Assembly (NCBI GenBank): GCA_021775455.1
Contig: JAJFHU010000026.1
Coordinates: forward strand, 32,699 to 96,698
Direction of reading: 5' to 3'
DNA from: Hyphomicrobiales bacterium
GTDB lineage: Bacteria; Pseudomonadota; Alphaproteobacteria; Rhizobiales; Rhizobiaceae
DNA length: 64,000 nucleotides
A program made the translations under genes and the position numbers. Each line of letters begins with the position of its first letter. The stretch's first letter is position 1. The notes beneath the pieces were generated by a model that was given only the letters and a program-made list of their open reading frames with translations, had not been told where the DNA came from and searched no databases. Below are positions 59,102 to 64,000 of the stretch, one piece after another.

Positions 59102-59971
59102 TCAATTATGATTTTTGGCGGATGCCTTTTCTTTGCTTTTTGCGTTCGCCCATAATTCTTCCATTTGTTCCAGACCGGCACTTTGAAGAGATTTTGTCTT
59201 TTCGGAAATATTTTCTTCAACGTAGGCGAAACGACGACGAAATTTCGAATTAGTGTTGCGCAACGCGCTTTCTGGATCTATTTCCAGATGACGAGCGAGA
59301 TTGACCACTGCAAACAACAGGTCACCAATCTCATCAGCAATTCTTGCTTTCTTGGTGCTGCTGCGATTTAGTTCTTCTTCAATTTCATTTGTTTCTTCCC
59401 TGATTTTATCGAGAACGGCATGGGGGTCATTCCAGTCAAATCCGACTTTGGATGCCTTTTTTTGAAGTTTGGTAGCCGACATCATTGGAGGTAATTTTGT
59501 GGGCACATCATCCAGAATTGAATTTGATATTCCTTTTGGCGGCAGTCCAAGTTTTTCACGACGTCCAACGGCCTCTTGCTTTTCCTCTGCCTTGATGCGT
59601 TCCCACGTACCTTTGGCCAAACCTTTGGCGGAATATTCTTCCGCCGTGCCATCTTCATCACCAAAAACATGTGGATGGCGACGTATCATCTTGTTGCAAA
59701 TACCTTCTACAACGTCCCCAAAATCAAAATGCCCTGCCTCTTCAGCCATTCTTGCGTGATACACTGATTGCAGTAACAAGTCGCCGAGTTCCAGTCGCAA
59801 ATCATCCATATCTTCGCGTTCAATTGCATCTGCAACTTCATAAGCTTCTTCAATTGTATATGGTGCAATCGTTGAAAAATCCTGCTTCAGATCCCAGGGA
59901 CATCCCGTACCTGCTGTACGTAAAGCTGCCATGATTTCCAACAGCCTATCAATATTGTGGTAATTCGCCAT
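59102..59971 (-). CDS. mazG: Nucleoside triphosphate pyrophosphohydrolase MazG
   Basis: 289-residue house-cleaning enzyme with two MazG domains: the first at about residues 8-115 (CPWDLKQDFSTIAPYTIEEAYEVADAIE, LGDLLLQSVYHARMAEE), the second at about 160-260 (KVGFDWNDPHAVLDKIREETNEIEEEL, DEIGDLLFAVVNLARHL). The EExxE and ExxD metal-binding patterns are present in both. ATG start at 59971. Confidence 0.95.
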   Translation of the reverse strand: MANYHNIDRLLEIMAALRTAGTGCPWDLKQDFSTIAPYTIEEAYEVADAIEREDMDDLRLELGDLLLQSVYHARMAEEAGHFDFGDVVEGICNKMIRRHPHVFGDEDGTAEEYSAKGLAKGTWERIKAEEKQEAVGRREKLGLPPKGISNSILDDVPTKLPPMMSATKLQKKASKVGFDWNDPHAVLDKIREETNEIEEELNRSSTKKARIADEIGDLLFAVVNLARHLEIDPESALRNTNSKFRRRFAYVEENISEKTKSLQSAGLEQMEELWANAKSKEKASAKNHN

Positions 59972-60071
59972 TCTGTTTTGTTAATCCTGAAATTAATTTG
60001 GGCTTCAATTCTGGTAAATTGCCTGCTTTAACTAACACCTGAACAAGGAAAGCAATACCCAGGTTAACGTA

Positions 60072-60695
60072 ATGAACATATCTAGTCGTCCACTTCTCTT
60101 TGGATTTGCAACTTTTATTGCCCTTTTGTGCGCAATTGCCCCGTCACAGGCGAAAATTCTGCTAAAGGAAAAAACCAGCTATTATTCCGTTTCGGGGAAC
60201 ACGGGACAGGAATTATTCAACAACATGCTGGAGAAGGGCCCAAAAATAGAGGGAAAGGCTGGACACTTCCTCGCTACGACCGAAATTGAATACGATATCA
60301 AGAACTTCACGATGAATGTTCGCAATGGTCGATGCGTAACCAAAGATTTTGAACTGGTTGTGAGCGCAAAATATACTTATCCAAAATGGCGCGGTTCCGG
60401 CAAAGCCAGCAAGAGCACCAGAAACGCCTGGAAGAAATTTTCCCAAGAAATCGTTTACCATGAAGAGCAACATGTAAAAATCGCAATGGATGTCGCTAAA
60501 GACATGGCGAAAATTCTGAAAAATGCAAAGGGCCGGATTAGTCGAAGTTGCTCCAATATCTCAACCGGGCTTTCATTCAAAGCGATGCAGGTTGGCTGGA
60601 AACATAAGCGACTTCAGAAGAGTTTCGATCGGCGAGAACTTCGCAGGGGCGGGCGGGGCTATAACGCCCAAGTTCAACTAATTAAAGCAAATTGA
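60072..60695 (+). CDS. Secreted DUF922 protein, putative Zn-dependent protease
   Basis: 207-residue exported protein, signal peptide to about residue 27 (LLCAIAPSQA). The DUF922 domain has YYSVSGNTGQELFNNMLEKGP at its start and HEEQH (residues 130-134) as a zinc-binding HExxH-type motif in VYHEEQHVKIAMD. Basic C terminus. No substrate known. It is divergent from mazG; the next gene on the same strand is the repeat protein. Confidence 0.82.
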   Translation: MNISSRPLLFGFATFIALLCAIAPSQAKILLKEKTSYYSVSGNTGQELFNNMLEKGPKIEGKAGHFLATTEIEYDIKNFTMNVRNGRCVTKDFELVVSAKYTYPKWRGSGKASKSTRNAWKKFSQEIVYHEEQHVKIAMDVAKDMAKILKNAKGRISRSCSNISTGLSFKAMQVGWKHKRLQKSFDRRELRRGGRGYNAQVQLIKAN

Positions 60696-60736
60696 ATTGT
60701 GGACCTTAAGTGTATCTCTTGATTTGGGCAAATCCT

Positions 60737-60756
60737 GAACGTCCAGACGGTCGTTC
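60737..60756. repeat. Imperfect palindrome in the DUF922 / repeat-protein gap
   Basis: GAACGTCC (60737-60744), four bases, GGTCGTTC (60749-60756), seven of eight positions matching. No T-run follows. The rest of the 60696-61007 stretch (312 bp) holds no recognised gene or clear promoter. An in-frame GTG at 60906 could extend the next protein upstream, but the added sequence is not convincing. Confidence 0.35.
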
Positions 60757-61007
60757 AACAATATTCGAATTGTATGTCCCATATTGCAACATGGGTTTTT
60801 CGACATCTATTTTGCCAGCATAATTTATCATTAATCCCCAGTTTTCCAAGCGCTATGCAGTACTCCTGACCCTACCGAATCAGATAGAATTTCCTATCAG
60901 AAGTAGTGTGCTTGTGTGGGACAAAATATGAGACCTGGATAACAATCTCCGTGCTGATTGGAATAGTCACAACAGCACAACCAATAATTTCCAATGTGTG
61001 GAGTTTC

Positions 61008-63624
61008 GTGAAAGGACTTTTCGCAAACAGTTTCTGCGTTTCAATTTTCAGAACTGCGACTTATTCGGCGCCCAGGCCCAGAAAATTCAATCAAGGTTTT
61101 TGCCAGTCGATTGCGGTCAAGAGTTGTCTTCAACAATTGAAAATGCTGTCAGGTGTGACCGTATTTTTGTTTGCGTTCATGCCATTCGCAAATGCCCAGG
61201 TGACAAACGGAGATTTTAACAGTGGCGCGACCGGCTGGTCTTCTGCTGCACCTACTAACAGCACGTTGTCTTTCAGCGGTAATCAACTCACCACTGTGAG
61301 TGACGATGACGGTGGTACAAATTCCAGAACCTATGCATCACAGTCCATAACCACCAGTGATCCGGGGTTTCTGTCCCTTCTTCTGACATCGTATACTTCA
61401 ACGGATACCGGGGAATTCGACTATCCAATGGTTCTGGTCGGTTCCACGTTCTTCTGGATCAACACTTCAGGTGGCACACAAACAACTCCAACCGATGCGG
61501 TCGACAATGACAATACCGGAATTACCAACTTGTCAGTCGTGACAACCATGACTGCCACAACGACCACAATTGGCACAGGGGTTACAGCAACTGACAGCGT
61601 TTTTGGGTCAGGCACAGCAATATGGGACGACATCGAGTTTCAGGAACTTACTCAAACGCCAGGCGCCCAATCAGTTGACGAAGATGCGGTACTCATATTT
61701 TCTGGCGGCAATGTCCTTGAGGTGGCAACGAATCAAAGCGCAACAACCAGTACAACGATCACAGTTACCAACGGGATTTTCACCCTGGGATCAACGGGTG
61801 GAGTTTCGATAACCGGAGGTGCAAACGGAACGTCAACCGTAACCATTAGTGGCACACCGGCAAACATCAATTCAGCATTGGCTGGATCTACCTATACACC
61901 AACGCCAGATTACAGCGGTTCCGCGACACTTGCATTCTTTGCAACGGCGGGAGGGATCAGCGATACGGATATTGTTGCAATCGCTGTAAATTCTGTTCCA
62001 GACTATTCATTCACGATCACCAAGACGGCAGACCGGTCAACAGTGACAGTAGCTGGGCAGGTGATCACTTATACAATCATCGTCGACAATACAGGGGATT
62101 CTAATCTTACAAGCGCAAGCCTTACTGATACGCTTGACCAAAACGGTACATTCACAAATCTGACTGTAAGCGGTCCAACAGGCGATGCCGGAACCCTGGG
62201 GGAATTGGAACCCACCGAAACCTGGACCTACACAGCATCGCATACCGTAACCGTTGCGCAACTGGCCGACGAGAATGACCTGGTTAACACAGCTACGTTC
62301 GATGCTGCCGAGGTCACCGCTGCTTCCGATAATGCCACGACTTCAATTCCTTTGCCGATAATCACTTTGATAAAGACTGTCTCTAATGGCCCGGCATCCG
62401 ATACCGATTGGAATCTAACGTTTTCAGGACCGGCTACCGGTACTGGTGTAGAGGGGGCATCGGCCATAACCAACGTATCGGTTCCAATTGGCACCTATAC
62501 CTTGTCCGAAACCAATGTGAGTGCTGCGTCCAACTACAATCTTGGTCAGCTGGCCTGTGTCGGCGCTGCGGACACATCCACCTCTCCCCTGAGCCCGACA
62601 GTTACCCTGACATATGGAGAAACAGTCACCTGTACTTTTACTAACCGTCGTGGTCGGGTCATCACACTGTTAAAAGACTCTATAGGGGGGCTCGCGGCGG
62701 ATACAGACTGGACACTTAGTGCTGTGAGCACCTTGATCAACAAATCAGGTGCTGAAGGTGATGCATCTATTACCAACACCGGCGCGCGTAATCAGCCTAT
62801 CACATTATCGGAAACCGGACCCACTGGTTACAACCTCACTGGTCTGAGTTGTGTTGGAACAGTTGATACCGCGACTACTGTGGCAAATCCGGTAATCTCG
62901 GTGGCTAATGGGGAACACGCTTTTTGCACGTTCACCAACACCTTCGATGGCTCATTCGCCATTCAAAACGATGTAGACGTCTCAAACACATCAACCCTCA
63001 CGACCCTTACCTACACAATCACGCTCACTAATACCGGTACTGCAGATTTAACCAGTCCTTCTCTTTCGAATGCCCTTGATCAAAATGGCGCGTCGCTATC
63101 ACTAACCAGCGGACCAACACTTGACTCCGGTGACACAGATACGGACAACGAGTTGGATGTCGGCGAGACGTGGATTTACTCTGCAACATATGTCGTAATC
63201 CAGGCAAATATTGATGATGCCAATGACATTGTAAACACAGCTTCGTTTTCAACCGCAGAACTATCCGTGCAGTCAGATGATGCGAGCACCACCATTACCG
63301 CTGACCCTCGGATAACAGTATCAAAAAGTGCAAATGATACGACCGATGTGCTGGGGGGGGCAGATCATCACGTACACTTACGTTGTTACCAACACTGGAA
63401 ACCAAACTCTCACGGACGTTAACCTCGCAGATCTGCATGGCGGGACCGGACCTCCGCCGGTCCCAAATGCAGATACTGCTGTTCTGACAGACAACGCTCC
63501 AGCCAGTGACTCTGCCAATTCTACAAATGGCGACAATGATTGGGACATCCTTGGTCCTGGCGATGTGTTGACCGTTACCGCCACTTATACCGTCACCCAA
63601 ATTGATGTGGATACCCTGCAATGA
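61008..63624 (+). pseudogene. Exported DUF11-type repeat surface protein, frameshifted and truncated
   Basis: Reads as one protein only if one base is removed from the run of eight G at 63353-63360; as given, the first frame runs on to a stop at 63422 and the other continues as GQIITYTYVVTNTGNQ to 63624. A signal peptide ends in FLFAFMPFANA, with an unusually long basic N-region if GTG 61008 is the start (ATG 61143 would shorten it). Then: an N-terminal beta domain, a cadherin/VCBS-like repeat (to about 62000), a DUF11 repeat (62001-62350), two prealbumin-like repeats each ending CTFTN (62353-62643, 62656-62943), another DUF11-type repeat, and a third, cut off after DVDTLQ. Likely a large surface or adhesion protein. 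The abrupt end suggests loss of the 3' part. Confidence 0.75.
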
Positions 63625-63744
63625 CGCAGAAAAATTCACACATTACGGATTTCACCGGAGCATGGCTGACACTGCCATGTTCCAAAACTCCGCCCGGCTG
63701 CAACCGGGTATTCAGTCTAGCAATCAACCATAGGGGGATTGATA

Positions 63745-63894
63745 ATGCTAAAAAATCCAAACAAACCAAGAAAAACCATTCTGGCGGTGCTTCGTGCACC
63801 GTTGGCAGTAATATCAGTAGCTACGATTACAGCTGTTGCTGCAATCACTCCAGGCTGGGCTGACCCTCCCCCTGTGAATTGGTCCATCCTATAA
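63745..63894 (+). pseudogene. Signal-peptide-encoding fragment interrupted by an insertion sequence
   Basis: 49 codons from ATG 63745, with GGGGG at 63733-63737 upstream. It encodes a textbook signal peptide (MLKNPNKPRKT, hydrophobic core, cleavage after GWA) followed by only ten residues before a TAA that lies within the presumed insertion-sequence end. It looks like the first part of an exported protein gene cut by the IS3 element. Could alternatively be a real very short gene. Confidence 0.5.
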
Positions 63895-64000
63895 GTTAGT
63901 AACAGGAGGACTGAGAATGGCTAATAAGCGTCATAAACCTGAAGAGATTGTCACGAAGCTACGACAGGTAGATGTACTGGTTGGGCAAGGAATAGTGCGT
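63873..64000 (+). mobile_element. IS3-family insertion sequence, left end (partial)
   Basis: The element runs off the window. Its transposase orfA begins at 63917. The left boundary is estimated: TGTGAATTGGTCC at 63873 is a plausible inverted-repeat end, but the right end is needed to confirm it and the target duplication. Confidence 0.6.
63917..64000 (+). CDS. IS3-family transposase OrfA, N-terminal part
   Basis: 28 residues starting ATG 63917 after AGGAGG (spaced seven to eight bases). RHKPEEIVTKLRQVDVLVGQG is the standard N terminus of the helix-turn-helix OrfA of IS3-family elements, which binds the IS ends and is normally joined to the OrfB integrase by frameshifting. Continues beyond the window. 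Confidence 0.85.
   Translation, partial: MANKRHKPEEIVTKLRQVDVLVGQGIVR

Noticed and set aside
63621..63863. 80-codon frame overlapping the end of the repeat protein and the signal-peptide fragment
   Set aside because: The competing frame from 63745 has a ribosome site and a clear signal peptide; this one is compositionally random.

Overview
The window looks like chromosomal core DNA from an alphaproteobacterium of moderate GC content, most likely a member of the Hyphomicrobiales (Rhizobiales). The basis is gene content and order: an lpx/bamA envelope cluster; LpxI rather than LpxH; trpDC-moaC-moeA-lexA with no separate trpG; a lipoyl-domain fusion on the pyruvate dehydrogenase E1 beta subunit; fused IspDF; dusB-ntrBC-ntrYX-trkA-trkH-hfq-hflX-mazG; and a GTTC-N7-GTTC SOS box in front of lexA. 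I cannot name a genus from the sequence alone.

Layout. 1-9.5 kb (+): end of uppS, cdsA, rseP, bamA, lpxD, fabZ, lpxA, lpxI, lpxB, covering undecaprenyl phosphate and phospholipid synthesis, envelope proteolysis, outer-membrane protein assembly and lipid A. dxr, often found between cdsA and rseP in this group, is absent from that place. 9.5-21.3 kb (mostly -): gltA, gltX, comEC (+), lexA, moeA, moaC, trpC, trpD and a membrane-anchored SurA/PpiD-type chaperone. The last six of these form one tightly packed leftward operon whose -10 region is overlapped by a perfect 20-bp palindrome. 21.4-24.4 kb (+): tpiA, secG with a strong intrinsic terminator, and pyrG.

24.4-33.8 kb: a less uniform block with a DUF2259 secreted protein, a P1-family (S58) autoprocessing peptidase overlapping an orphan periplasmic binding protein gene, a second divergent orphan binding protein, a zinc-independent dehydrogenase, a VOC protein, then kdsA, a small hypothetical gene, an LprI-like secreted protein and eno. 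33.8-44.4 kb (+): an endonuclease/exonuclease/phosphatase-fold protein, ftsB, the pyruvate dehydrogenase operon (pdhA, lipoyl-pdhB, a small unknown, pdhC, then GNAT and lpdA), two small envelope proteins, lipA and ratA. The lipoylated complex and its lipoate synthase thus lie side by side. 44.5-46.8 kb (-): a TadE/TadG-like protein, cinA and ispDF.

46.9-60.7 kb: dusB-ntrB-ntrC (with an NtrC-type operator just upstream), ntrY-ntrX, trkA-trkH, hfq-hflX, convergent mazG and a DUF922 putative protease. NtrC here has an intact receiver and Fis-type helix-turn-helix but an eroded AAA+ domain: no GAFTGA, Walker B aspartate replaced by Gln, and an expected arginine replaced by Cys. 60.7-64 kb is an accessory, decaying end: a large exported DUF11-type repeat protein broken at a run of eight G and cut short, a signal-peptide-encoding fragment, and the beginning of an IS3-family insertion sequence running off the window.

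No tRNA, rRNA or CRISPR array was seen. I ran no alignment or database search; family names rest on recognised motifs and gene order.
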